From Shewanella gelidimarina (GTDB lineage Bacteria; Pseudomonadota; Gammaproteobacteria; Enterobacterales; Shewanellaceae), in contig NZ_JAKIKW010000011.1 of the NCBI RefSeq assembly GCF_023283945.1, positions 1 through 64,000 on the forward strand: a stretch of DNA of 64,000 bases, in the 5' to 3' direction. This document shows, one piece after another, positions 18,462-26,975 of this stretch. Positions within the stretch are counted from its first letter, which is position 1. The number at the start of each line of letters is the position of its first letter. Under the pieces are notes generated by a model. That model was given only the letters and a program-made list of their open reading frames with translations, searched no databases and was not told where the DNA came from. The position numbers were made by a program, and so were the translations under genes.

Positions 18462-19325
18462 ATGAAAACCCCTAAACGACTCCAACCATTGGTTGATGAA
18501 GGATTAATAGACGAAGTTGTTCGTCCATTAATGAGTGGCAAAGAAGCCGACGTCTACATCGTAAGATGTGGTGATGATGTCCGCTGCGCTAAAATCTACA
18601 AAGAAGCTGACAAACGTAGTTTTAAAAAAGCAGTCGAATATCGTGAAGGCCGTAAAGGTCGCAATAGCCGACGTACTCGTGCGATGGAAAAAGGTTCCAA
18701 TTACGGCCGTCAAGAACAAGAGAATGCCTGGCAGAATGCTGAAGTAGATGCTTTGTATCGCCTAGCTGATGCTGGAGTGCGAGTGCCTCAACCCTATGGC
18801 TGTTTTGACGGCGTATTATTGATGGAGCTGGTTACCGATGACGCCGGCTTCGTAGCGCCGAGATTAAACGATATTAGTCTTACTGAAGAGATGGCCATTG
18901 CCCATCATTATCAAGTAATGAAAGATGTGCAGCGTATGCTTTGTGCTGGACTTATTCATGGCGACCTGTCTGAATTTAATGTGCTGCTAGATGATAAAGG
19001 CCCAGTGATTATCGATCTGCCTCAAGCTGTCGATGCTGCAGCAAATAACAATGCCAAGCGCATGTTATTGCGTGATGTGAACAACATGACCCAATATTAT
19101 GGGCAGTTTGCTCCCTCAGTGCTAAAAACCAAATATGCACAAGAGATGTGGCTAAAATTTGAATCTGGCGATCTGTCAGCAGATAGTGAATTAACTGGCG
19201 AATTTATTGAGAGCGAACATACCGCCGATATTAATGCCGTATTGGAAGAGATCCAAGCAGCATTCGAAGAGGAACAGGAACGCAAAGAGCGAATTAGTGA
19301 TGCCGCTGAGCAAGATGAGTATTAG
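18462..19325 (+). CDS. RIO1-family serine/threonine protein kinase
   Basis: 287 residues, cytoplasmic. The RIO-specific nucleotide loop SGKEADVYIV, the invariant Lys in CAKIYK, the catalytic loop LIHGDLSEFNVLL and the metal-binding IDLPQAVDAA are all present, so it should be an active kinase or ATPase of the PA4780-like bacterial group. A basic segment (REGRKGRNSRRTRAMEKG) follows the Lys and is typical of RIO1 proteins that contact RNA. The tail is acidic. Bacterial RIO roles are poorly known; the archaeal and eukaryotic relatives act in small-subunit ribosome maturation. A terminator follows. Confidence 0.88.
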   Translation: MKTPKRLQPLVDEGLIDEVVRPLMSGKEADVYIVRCGDDVRCAKIYKEADKRSFKKAVEYREGRKGRNSRRTRAMEKGSNYGRQEQENAWQNAEVDALYRLADAGVRVPQPYGCFDGVLLMELVTDDAGFVAPRLNDISLTEEMAIAHHYQVMKDVQRMLCAGLIHGDLSEFNVLLDDKGPVIIDLPQAVDAAANNNAKRMLLRDVNNMTQYYGQFAPSVLKTKYAQEMWLKFESGDLSADSELTGEFIESEHTADINAVLEEIQAAFEEEQERKERISDAAEQDEY

Positions 19326-19360
19326 GCAGACCTGCGACGGCATAAATTAAATGATAAAAC

Positions 19361-19391
19361 AGCCCAGCCTATAAAGTGTTGGGCTTTTTTA
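19361..19391 (+). terminator. Terminator of the RIO kinase gene
   Basis: AGCCCA (19361-19366) pairs with TGGGCT (19380-19385) around a 13-nt loop and is followed by a run of T's. It sits 36 bases after the stop codon. Confidence 0.65.
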
Positions 19392-19517
19392 TGTCAATGT
19401 AACCTGTAATCTCACTCGATTAACTCACTGGTTAATAGGAGCATCAGCTAAATCCAATTGCGATACCGTATAACAGCCGATAGACTCCATAAGAACATAA
19501 ATGGATTAGCGACAACG

Positions 19518-20168
19518 ATGCCTCTGACACCGACGCCCAAAATACTGCAAAAAAAAATAGCCAGGCCCCATGCCGAGGCTCCAGCAGTCAACTCGCCAAA
19601 AGCCATTCGACAAGCGATACGTGTTGCTCGCCGCAGCTTAAGCAGTGTGCAACAGTCTGCTTTCGCTAATACGGCAGCAATAAAAGCACTGCAAAAACTC
19701 AAACAACTTAAAGCAGATAAGGTCGCGTTATATCTGACCAATGACGGTGAACTGGATACTCAAGTGTTAATCAAAACACTTTGGCAGCAAGGCATTCAAG
19801 TGTACTTGCCAAGGTTGCACCCCTTTACCGCAGGCAACCTTATCTTTCTTCGATATGAGGAAGACACTGCTGTTAAGAAAAATAGCTTAGGTATTTGGGA
19901 GCCACACTTAGATATCACCCAAATGATCTTACCGCATCAGTTAGATGTAGTGATAACCCCGCTGGTCGCATTTGATGACCAAGGCAACAGAATGGGCATG
20001 GGCGGCGGCTATTACGACAGAACCTTAGCCAACTGGCAAACACGCAAAAAACCGTTCCCCATTGGCTATGCACATGATTGTCAGCAGGTGACGAAGCTGG
20101 CTTGCCAACATTGGGATGTGCCTTTGCCATTTATCATTACCCCCTCAAAAAATCACTCATTTGACTAG
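19518..20168 (+). CDS. ygfA: 5-formyltetrahydrofolate cyclo-ligase
   Basis: Converts 5-formyl-THF to 5,10-methenyl-THF using ATP, recycling an inhibitory folate. The diagnostic C-terminal motif LVAFDDQGNRMGMGGGYYDRTL binds ATP and magnesium, and the N-terminal RQAIRVARRSLS is the usual first helix. ATG 19518 gives 216 residues, a little longer than typical because of about 30 extra N-terminal residues; a TTG at 19458 would extend it further and no Shine-Dalgarno decides the matter. In many gammaproteobacteria 6S RNA precedes this gene, but here there is no room for it after the RIO-kinase terminator. Confidence 0.88.
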   Translation: MPLTPTPKILQKKIARPHAEAPAVNSPKAIRQAIRVARRSLSSVQQSAFANTAAIKALQKLKQLKADKVALYLTNDGELDTQVLIKTLWQQGIQVYLPRLHPFTAGNLIFLRYEEDTAVKKNSLGIWEPHLDITQMILPHQLDVVITPLVAFDDQGNRMGMGGGYYDRTLANWQTRKKPFPIGYAHDCQQVTKLACQHWDVPLPFIITPSKNHSFD

Positions 20169-20197
20169 GGGCTAGCCATTACAATCGGTAATGAAAG

Positions 20198-20866
20198 CTA
20201 GACCTGCCAATTAATCGCTGCGGATCCTTGCTGCTCAAGCAACTGGTTTACATGAGAAAAATGCTTACAGCCAAAAAAACCTCGGTAGGCAGATAATGGC
20301 GAAGGATGTGGGCCAGAAACGATTTGATGATGCGCTGCGGTAATCACTTTACCTTTCTTTTTAGCATGAGCCCCCCACAGCACAAAGATTATAGGCTGAG
20401 GCTGCTCATTGAGATGCAATAACACGTTTTGAGTGAATGTTTCCCAACCTGACTTGGCATGAGAATGCGCTTTACCCTGTTCGACCGTAAGGACAGTATT
20501 TAGCATTAACACCCCTTGCTGCGCCCACGTTAACAAGTTGCCATGCTCAGGGATCGTAAAGCCGTCTATGTCGCTAGCCAGTTCCTTATACATGTTAACT
20601 AATGAGGGTGGCACTTTTACCCCTTTTTGTACCGAGAAACACAGCCCATGCGCCTGTTCGGGTCCATGATATGGATCTTGCCCTATCAGAACCACTCGAA
20701 CCTCATTTAACGGCGTATATTCAAATGCTGATAATATCTGTTCTTTAGGCGGAAAGATCACTTTACCGGCAGTTCGCTCAGCCTCAACAAAGGCTTCTAG
20801 TGCCATATAGTAATCTTGTTGCTGCTGCGCCTGGATGAAGGTTTTCCAAGTTGAATTAATCGTCAT
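20198..20866 (-). CDS. ung: Uracil-DNA glycosylase
   Basis: Removes uracil from DNA as the first step of base excision repair. 222 residues from ATG 20866, where [15 protein letters not shown] aligns with the start of E. coli Ung; an in-frame GTG at 20878 is less likely. The water-activating loop [18 protein letters not shown] and the catalytic-loop motif [13 protein letters not shown] are intact. It converges with ygfA, the two stops being about 30 bases apart. Confidence 0.95.
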   Translation of the reverse strand: MTINSTWKTFIQAQQQQDYYMALEAFVEAERTAGKVIFPPKEQILSAFEYTPLNEVRVVLIGQDPYHGPEQAHGLCFSVQKGVKVPPSLVNMYKELASDIDGFTIPEHGNLLTWAQQGVLMLNTVLTVEQGKAHSHAKSGWETFTQNVLLHLNEQPQPIIFVLWGAHAKKKGKVITAAHHQIVSGPHPSPLSAYRGFFGCKHFSHVNQLLEQQGSAAINWQV

Positions 20867-21028
20867 TGGAGAGCTCACTAAAATGTTTTATTGATAGTAA
20901 GAGTTCACATTATCGCTGGCAATCAGTTAAGGCATTTATAATCACATTTGTGATTAAAGAGCCATCAAACGAGTGCGGAGGTTCATCACAATCGTACCCT
21001 GAAATTACGTAAATTGATCGTTAAGCGA

Positions 21029-21057
21029 TTGGTGTTCGGTATTTTTGGTGTTAAAAT
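21029..21057 (+). promoter_or_regulatory. Sigma-70-type promoter for the first prepilin gene
   Basis: TTGGTG (21029-21034), 17 bases, then TAAAAT (21052-21057), 33 bases before the prepilin ATG. Spacing is ideal, and both hexamers miss consensus only in part. About 90 bases upstream lies the small palindrome AATCACA-TT-TGTGATT (20940-20955), which could be an operator. Confidence 0.45.
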
Positions 21058-21090
21058 GCGCGCTCAAATTTGCCCAGGACGGCCAACCCA

Positions 21091-21639
21091 ATGTTGTACT
21101 CTTCACCTGCTAAACCCCAATCTGGATTCACCTTAATAGAGCTCGTTGTTGTCATTATTATTTTAGGTATATTGGCTGTAGTGGCCGTACCGAAATTTGT
21201 CAATATATCAGAAGATGCACAAGTATCAATGGTTAAGGGCACGGGCGGTGCATTTAAGTCTGGGGTTGATCTCGCGCGAGCAGTATGGGCAGTAAAAGTT
21301 GGCAGCGGCCCTGCTGAAGACTTACCCGTATTCGGCACAGCTCAAGATGGCGAGGTTGACTTTAATGCTAACGGTTGGCCTGCACAGCACTATTCTCAGG
21401 GTAACGAAGCGTCACCTGCACTTGATAATGTCGAAGACTGTATCTCAGTGTGGGAGGTTCTATTTCAAGGTGATGAGCCAAGCGTCTCTGATAGCGCCAA
21501 CACGAATGAAACCCATTACAAAGCAACTTATAGTGCAAACGCAATTTGTACATTCAGCTATAGAGAAAATATTAAACTATCCATTCAGTACGATTCTAAT
21601 TTAGGTTCAGTTACAGTAGACTCAGATCCAAGCAGTTAA
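21091..21639 (+). CDS. Type IV prepilin-like protein, copy 1
   Basis: 182 residues with a short leader MLYSSPAKPQSG followed by the prepilin cleavage and helix motif FTLIELVVVIIILGIL (Glu at +5). The globular part carries Cys in NVEDCISVW and in NAICTFSY, likely a disulfide, and ends DSDPSS. It resembles MSHA-type pilins (MshB/MshA-like) but no MSHA assembly genes are near. ATG 21091 gives a normal leader length. Copy 2 follows 36 bases downstream and shares many blocks, so the pair arose by duplication. It may be a minor or alternative pilin assembled by machinery encoded elsewhere. Confidence 0.82.
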   Translation: MLYSSPAKPQSGFTLIELVVVIIILGILAVVAVPKFVNISEDAQVSMVKGTGGAFKSGVDLARAVWAVKVGSGPAEDLPVFGTAQDGEVDFNANGWPAQHYSQGNEASPALDNVEDCISVWEVLFQGDEPSVSDSANTNETHYKATYSANAICTFSYRENIKLSIQYDSNLGSVTVDSDPSS

Positions 21640-21675
21640 AATGAGCAAATCTTAGCTCTGGTAAAGTACTGAACA

Positions 21676-22221
21676 ATGGACCTATTCGTGACAAAAAGTA
21701 AACATCATCGCGGCTTCACACTGATTGAACTGGTTGTTGTTATCATCATTTTAGGGATCATCGCGGTTATCGCGATGCCAAAATTTATTAACCTAAGACA
21801 AGATGCAGAGATAGCAACACATGAAGCAACTGGCGGTGCTTTTAAAGCCGGTATTACATTAGCTAACGTAAAATGGGCTGCTGCAGGGAATTCAGGTCCC
21901 GCAGATAACCTGCAAGTGTTCGGCGGGGGCGCATCAGGCCAGTTAGACATTAACCTTTGGGGCTTTCCGGCTCAGAATTACCCACCAGTAGAATCCAATC
22001 CTCGATTGAATAACACCAATGACTGCATGTCAGTTTGGCGAACCATATTAGAAGATGCCCCGCTTGTCTCTAACTCCGCAGATACTGTAGATGCCGTTTA
22101 TCGTGCCCTTTATCAAGGACCGGACCAATGCTACTTTTACTATCTTCCGGAACAGACTATGTCCATCTACTATGATTCTCGCGATGGTCGCGTTATTACC
22201 GATTCAGATCCCAATAGTTAA
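21676..22221 (+). CDS. Type IV prepilin-like protein, copy 2
   Basis: 181 residues. The leader ends KHHRG before FTLIELVVVIIILGII. Shared blocks with copy 1 include GGAFKAGI, the W-x-GPADNLQVFG region, GFPAQNYP versus GWPAQHYS, the two conserved Cys (NDCMSVW, DQCYFYY) and the tail DSDPNS. A GTG five codons in (21691) would give a shorter leader; neither start has a clear Shine-Dalgarno. It is probably cotranscribed with copy 1 and may provide a second subunit or a variant. Confidence 0.82.
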   Translation: MDLFVTKSKHHRGFTLIELVVVIIILGIIAVIAMPKFINLRQDAEIATHEATGGAFKAGITLANVKWAAAGNSGPADNLQVFGGGASGQLDINLWGFPAQNYPPVESNPRLNNTNDCMSVWRTILEDAPLVSNSADTVDAVYRALYQGPDQCYFYYLPEQTMSIYYDSRDGRVITDSDPNS

Positions 22222-22297
22222 TAACTAATGATTTCTTAAGTGCTAATTTACGATAGAATCAGTGTTTAAAATATCAATCACTAAGAGCATAAGCAGA

Positions 22298-22618
22298 ATG
22301 TCAGAAGCTAAAAAAGAAACTACCATTTTTGAAATAGCCGATCAATTCATTGCATTGGCCAACGAAATTTCAGCAACAGAGCAGGATGTCGGTAAAGTCG
22401 GCACTGGATTACGCTTTGCTGCAGCACGTTTCAATGCATTTGAAGCATCACTCAAGTCAGCTGATCTAGCCGCTGAGAAAGATAATGCAGTAGAGTGGTT
22501 TGGTAACGAATATAAAGAGATGTTGAAAGACAACATCGAAGATCATATTAAAAACCCATCACAGCCAAAAGCTGAAGAGCCAGCTAAAGATGATTCAGTG
22601 CAACAATTTAACTCTTAG
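22298..22618 (+). CDS. DUF3144 family protein
   Basis: 106 residues from ATG 22298, with no signal or membrane segment. It is mostly helical and acidic, with the block FEIADQFIALANEISATEQDVGKVGTGLRF and a disordered Lys/Glu/Pro tail. I recognise it as DUF3144; no function is known to me. It follows the prepilin pair by about 75 bases on the same strand and is closed by a strong terminator. Confidence 0.75.
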   Translation: MSEAKKETTIFEIADQFIALANEISATEQDVGKVGTGLRFAAARFNAFEASLKSADLAAEKDNAVEWFGNEYKEMLKDNIEDHIKNPSQPKAEEPAKDDSVQQFNS

Positions 22619-22640
22619 TGAATACGCTGTAAAACAAATA

Positions 22641-22669
22641 AAAACGCCATCAGTTATGATGGCGTTTTT
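22641..22669. terminator. Bidirectional terminator after the DUF3144 gene
   Basis: AAAACGCCATCA (22641-22652) and TGATGGCGTTTT (22657-22668) form a perfect 12-bp stem with a GTTA loop, with A's on the left and T's on the right. It serves the DUF3144 gene and the convergent LysE gene. Confidence 0.85.
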
Positions 22670-22684
22670 GTTACTCGTGTAGAC

Positions 22685-23299
22685 TTATAAACTCGCCAGC
22701 ACTCTTATGGCTAATAAAATCAAGACTACGCCAGACAGCTTATCGATAAGCGCGGCTTTTTCTCGTAGCTTTGGCAATACCGCTGAATGCGACAATACTA
22801 ACGCAATTAAGGTATACCAAAGACCATCGACAATCAGCGGTGTTAATACAATCAATCCTTTTGCCGTCATATTGTCTGCCACCATGACAAACTGACTGAA
22901 GAGAGCTAAAAAGAACAACATAATCTTGGGGTTAAATAGCGAAATAGCTAAACCATCTCGTGCAGCCGTTAACGCATCCGTCGACTTACCTGCTGCTAAC
23001 TTGTCAGACATGCCACCTTTTGAACGCAGTGCTTGGACGCCCATATAAGCTAAATACAATGCCCCTATGATGGCTATCGCATTGAACACCATTGGTGCCT
23101 TTTTCAACACCACTGCAAGTCCCAACAACGTCACCAGTGCATACACCCCGATACCAATAGAGTGAGCCCATGCACAGATTATCCCCTTTGTTCTGCCACC
23201 ACCCAAGGTATGTCTTACCACCATTGCTAAACTCGGTCCTGGAGACATAGCCCCCAAACAACAGATTGCTAGTAACCCTAGCCATGCACTGAAGCTCAT
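22685..23299 (-). CDS. LysE/RhtB family amino-acid exporter
   Basis: 204 residues and six hydrophobic segments, the size of the LysE superfamily. The N-terminal GAMSPGPSLAMVVRHTLGGG is the family signature, and NPKIMLFFLALFSQFV in the middle is also typical. It likely exports an amino acid such as homoserine, threonine or a similar compound; the substrate cannot be told. AAAGGA precedes the ATG. Monocistronic, between a bidirectional terminator and the S10 peptidase gene, which is transcribed the same way. Confidence 0.88.
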   Translation of the reverse strand: MSFSAWLGLLAICCLGAMSPGPSLAMVVRHTLGGGRTKGIICAWAHSIGIGVYALVTLLGLAVVLKKAPMVFNAIAIIGALYLAYMGVQALRSKGGMSDKLAAGKSTDALTAARDGLAISLFNPKIMLFFLALFSQFVMVADNMTAKGLIVLTPLIVDGLWYTLIALVLSHSAVLPKLREKAALIDKLSGVVLILLAIRVLASL

Positions 23300-23382
23300 T
23301 TAATCCTTTACCTATATTGCTGTTATTTATATTAAGCGCCCTTTAGGGAACATCTCATTTATCATTGATATCGAATGACCAT

Positions 23383-24924
23383 TTAACGCTTTTCAGGATG
23401 ATAGAAATGACGAATATCTTTAGCCAACTGCGCCAGTGAATCCGGCTCAATATACATCATATGTCCAGCAGCGTAATAATGCATAGAGACTCGGCTATTG
23501 TCGATACCGTTATCGGCGAAAGTATTCTCGGTAGCAAAAAATGGGGTCGCAAAATCAAAATAACCGTTAGCAACAAATATCCTAAGGTCTTTATTTTCAC
23601 GCTGGGCACGACCCAGCATAGGGGCAACATTGACGTAATGCATCTGTTTACCACTGACATTCCAATTCCAGCCGCGGTTAACTTCATATGACAATACGTT
23701 GAATGGACGAGTCATCTTGATGCCTAAATCTTTATAGACATAATCGTGAATCGCCGCAGTATACGCACCATCAATACCATAACCTGATGGGTCGTTGTCA
23801 GTTCGCTCACCTCCGCTGTCATAATCAACGCCCTTGTATCGGCTGTCTAAACGGCCAATCGTTAAGTCTTGATCGCGCAACAGTTGCTTGCTGTAACGGC
23901 TTGCACTGACACGCAAATTGACTCTGTCTAAGTAGTTCTCACTCAGTCCAGTAAAACGGGCTAACTGTGTACGTATATTTTGGTACGTTGCACTATCAAG
24001 TCGATTCCCTTGCAGCAATGCCAACGCGTAATCTGTAATGGCAAATTGACGCGCTGCGTCGATAAAGGCTTCTAGCCCCATCGCTTTGTCCACAGCGCTG
24101 ACTTTATTATGATAAAACGCTGTTGCTGCCATTGTTGGCAAAAAGCCAATATAAGGTTGATTATTGCCAGGCTGATAGCGGGCATGGCTAAAATCAAGGA
24201 TGGATGAAATTAACATCACACCATTAATCGAAATATCAGTCCAGCCACCTTGTAATTCATCAACAAGCGCAGCGGCGCGGGTTGTGCCGTAACTTTCACC
24301 CGCCAAGTATTTAAGTGAGTTCCAGCGACCATGCTCGATTAACCAACGGCGCATAAACTCAGCAATTGATTTAGCATCTTCGGTTACGCCCCAAAAGTCA
24401 GCGCCTTTATTGTCACCCAATGCACGGCTAAACCCAGTACCTACAGGGTCAATAAAGATAAGGTCTGATTCATCAAGCATTGAATATTCGTTTTCGACCA
24501 ATGGATATGGTGCTGCACCATCGTCTGTTGCATCACCAGGGACAACGACTCGTTTAGGGCCAAATAGTCCCATGTGTAGCCATAATGAAGCAGAGCCGGG
24601 GCCACCATTAAAGATGAACGTCACTGGGCGCTTTGTGACATCTTTAACATCAGTACGCAGATAACTAATGGAGAAAATACTCGCTAACGGCAAGCCTTTA
24701 CTGTCTTCTAAAATCGTCTCTCCCGCGATCGCCTGATAGTTAATTTTGTTGTCATTTATTCTCGCTCTATGCTCAGTGACCACTATTTCAGGTTCAATTG
24801 ATGCTGTTACGGTTTTAGTCTCAGCAGCAGCGCTAGCGCTGAAGATAAATACCGATGAGGAGAGAATGATTGCGGCACTTACCGCCAATGTAAACTTATG
24901 GGGAATGCTTGCTTGGGAGCACAT
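23383..24924 (-). CDS. S10 family serine carboxypeptidase, exported
   Basis: 513 residues with a signal peptide (FTLAVSAAIILSSSVFIFSASAAA). The alpha/beta-hydrolase fold carries the oxyanion motif FNGGPGSASLWLHMG, the nucleophile elbow AGESYGTTRA (Ser), a late Asp in GYFDFATPF and His in YYAAGHMMYIEP, giving a complete triad. It should trim C-terminal residues of peptides in the periplasm or outside. The start has AAAGGA six bases before ATG. It follows a short structured intergenic element that may hold its promoter. Confidence 0.92.
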   Translation of the reverse strand: MCSQASIPHKFTLAVSAAIILSSSVFIFSASAAAETKTVTASIEPEIVVTEHRARINDNKINYQAIAGETILEDSKGLPLASIFSISYLRTDVKDVTKRPVTFIFNGGPGSASLWLHMGLFGPKRVVVPGDATDDGAAPYPLVENEYSMLDESDLIFIDPVGTGFSRALGDNKGADFWGVTEDAKSIAEFMRRWLIEHGRWNSLKYLAGESYGTTRAAALVDELQGGWTDISINGVMLISSILDFSHARYQPGNNQPYIGFLPTMAATAFYHNKVSAVDKAMGLEAFIDAARQFAITDYALALLQGNRLDSATYQNIRTQLARFTGLSENYLDRVNLRVSASRYSKQLLRDQDLTIGRLDSRYKGVDYDSGGERTDNDPSGYGIDGAYTAAIHDYVYKDLGIKMTRPFNVLSYEVNRGWNWNVSGKQMHYVNVAPMLGRAQRENKDLRIFVANGYFDFATPFFATENTFADNGIDNSRVSMHYYAAGHMMYIEPDSLAQLAKDIRHFYHPEKR

Positions 24925-24999
24925 AGTTAATCCTTTAATACTGTTAGGGACTGTTAATCTTTCACGGTTGTTTTTGCCGCCGTTTATTGGCTATTTTGA

Positions 25000-25156
25000 C
25001 AAGGCGGAGGCTATGTCGTTTAGTTATTCTCCACAAATAGCCTACAACACCGTAAAAATAGCCAAGAAGCGCGGCCCTTCGGGTTCGTTTCAATATTTCT
25101 ATTACTGCGTTACGAGCTTTTCGCTTAGCCAGCTAAGCAACATCGCTCAAGCCTTG
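25000..25156. repeat. Possible short dispersed structured element
   Basis: A 157-bp stretch bounded by CAAGGC (25000-25005) and GCCTTG (25151-25156). It has a GC-rich centre with CCCTTCGGG (about 25077-25085) inside an AT-rich intergenic region. It has the look of the short non-coding elements scattered in Shewanella-type genomes, but no second copy is in this window and I cannot verify others. The rest of 24925-25414 holds no supported gene. Confidence 0.35.
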
Positions 25157-25414
25157 TACTAAAATCATTGAATTCGGACAAAAACCAAGCTCGAAAGAGC
25201 AACAGCCCCTAGTAATATTTATTGTTATTTTAAGTACGATATTTTAGAAGCTGTATTTGAAGCGGTCAGCTTACAAACTCTAAAGGATAAGCGCAAAGCA
25301 TCAATTGCAAACAGATTTGTCAGAGCATAATCACGTCGATTATTAAGCATTAACAGAAAAACCCTTCGCAATGGATCACAAAGGGCTGGTTGTTATCGAG
25401 TTGAGTAAAGCTGA

Positions 25415-26884
25415 TTAACGGTGCGCGTTGACCGTGCGCTCCGCCGCCCAATGTCTTAATTCTGCCAGCTTTTCACGCATGACAACCGATAACGGCCGTG
25501 TATTCATTAACTCTGCAATCAGCAGTGATTGATCAACATCTTGGTTAGTGGCTCTTGCGGTATAAATGGCCGAGATAACAGCTTGCTCAATTTCAGCCCC
25601 CGAGAAGCCTTCACTTGCCATAGAAAGCTGAGCTAGGTTCAAAATACTCGGATCGAGACTACGCTTTTTAACATGGATAAGAAAAATTGCTCTGCGGATC
25701 TCATCATCCGGTAAGTCGACAAAGAAAATCTCATCCATGCGTCCTTTACGCATCAGTTCAGGCGGCAGCGCGCTAATATCGTTAGCGGTTGCAACAAGAA
25801 ACACATCAGACTCTCGTTCCGCCATCCAAGTCAAAATAGTACCAAGGACCCGCTTAGAGGTGCCATCGTCACTATCGCCACTGCTTAGGCCTTTTTCTAT
25901 TTCATCAATCCACAAAACACAAGGTGACATCACATCGGCAAGTTCGAGCGCTTGACGAAGATTCTTCTCTGTTTCACCGATATATTTATTGTACAGTGCT
26001 GCCAGATCCATCTTTAGCAGAGGCCTTTGCCACAGTCCAGCGACCGCTTTGGCTGCTAAGCTTTTACCACTCCCCTGCACCCCTAACAGTAAAATACCTT
26101 TGGGACTGTCGATCGCACTTGGATGACCTAATGATGGCGAACGGTGCTGCAACCATGTTTTAAGGTTATGCAAACCCGCCACTTGAGAAAAGTCGCTAGT
26201 GTCGTATTCAAATTGCAGTACCCCATCCATATTGAGCAGTTCAAACTTGCCACGGTTAACAATATCGATATCGGAGTAAGTAATTGCACCGTCATCCACA
26301 ATCGCTTTATGTGCCAAACGACGAGCATCATCAAAGGTCACCCCTCTTAGATTATCAGCAAGTTTTAACGCCGCAGACTCATCGACATCAATATTAAAAC
26401 CTTGTTGATTAGCCTGCTTAACCTGCTCATTAATAATATTAAGTAGCTGAGTACTATTGGGTAATGACAGCCGAAAATGAGCGCAATAGCGCTTGATCTC
26501 TGCCGGGATCTCAAAGGCGTGACTAATCAACACTATGGTGTGCTGCAGCGCTTCATACTCCAATGCTATCTCTTTGAGTAAGCGGATATTCTTGGGTTCA
26601 TCAATAACAAAAGGATGAAAATCGCAAAGTGCATAGATCCCACGTTGGGTCGTCGACTTTATCTGCCCTAAAATATCGCTAGGCTCACTATTAAACTTCT
26701 GCACTCCCATGCTTTTATCGACTCGCGATAGTCCCTGGGTAATACTCCAACTGAATAAGGGTTGATACAGTACCAGCGACACCTTTTTGAGCAACTCAAT
26801 GACTCGGTACTCTTCATAGGTTTCGATAATCACAATGGGGGTATTGGAACGCAAAACGGCTGTCAAATCCCTGATATCTTGCAT
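25415..26884 (-). CDS. Ycf46-like AAA ATPase
   Basis: 489 residues. The N-terminal half (1-240) is the helical and Rossmann-like region typical of Ycf46 proteins, with VIIETYEEYRVIELL. A single AAA module follows: Walker A GVQGSGKSLAAKAVA, Walker B CVLWIDEIEKGL, sensor 1 VATANDIS and the arginine finger region PPELMRKGRMDEIF. The family is known from cyanobacteria and plastids, with a suggested but unsettled role in regulating inorganic carbon use; in proteobacteria its job is unknown. It is alone here, with terminators or gaps on both sides. Confidence 0.85.
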   Translation of the reverse strand: MQDIRDLTAVLRSNTPIVIIETYEEYRVIELLKKVSLVLYQPLFSWSITQGLSRVDKSMGVQKFNSEPSDILGQIKSTTQRGIYALCDFHPFVIDEPKNIRLLKEIALEYEALQHTIVLISHAFEIPAEIKRYCAHFRLSLPNSTQLLNIINEQVKQANQQGFNIDVDESAALKLADNLRGVTFDDARRLAHKAIVDDGAITYSDIDIVNRGKFELLNMDGVLQFEYDTSDFSQVAGLHNLKTWLQHRSPSLGHPSAIDSPKGILLLGVQGSGKSLAAKAVAGLWQRPLLKMDLAALYNKYIGETEKNLRQALELADVMSPCVLWIDEIEKGLSSGDSDDGTSKRVLGTILTWMAERESDVFLVATANDISALPPELMRKGRMDEIFFVDLPDDEIRRAIFLIHVKKRSLDPSILNLAQLSMASEGFSGAEIEQAVISAIYTARATNQDVDQSLLIAELMNTRPLSVVMREKLAELRHWAAERTVNAHR

Positions 26885-26917
26885 TCTTTGCTGCCTATTT
26901 AATGTAAAGCCAATAAT

Positions 26918-26940
26918 AAAGGGACCTTAACGGTCCCTTT
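26918..26940 (-). terminator. Terminator of the yiaW-yiaV operon
   Basis: AAAGGGACC (26918-26926) pairs perfectly with GGTCCCTTT (26932-26940), loop of five. On the minus strand it is followed by a T-rich stretch. It lies 36 bases after the stop of the HlyD-like gene. Confidence 0.75.
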
Positions 26941-26975
26941 CAACGATAGCATGATGCTGCGTTTATACTATGCCA

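Noticed and set aside
19326..19517. 6S RNA before the 5-formyl-THF cyclo-ligase gene
   Set aside because: Only about 130 bases lie between the RIO-kinase terminator and the start, too few for 6S RNA, and no matching stem was seen.
20940..20955. AATCACA-TT-TGTGATT palindrome upstream of the prepilin promoter
   Set aside because: Short and in AT-rich DNA, with the CRP half-sites in the wrong order. It could be an operator but I cannot assign it.
24746..25162. Open stretch of 138 codons on the plus strand
   Set aside because: It overlaps the S10 peptidase antisense and runs into the structured element. No family features and no convincing start.
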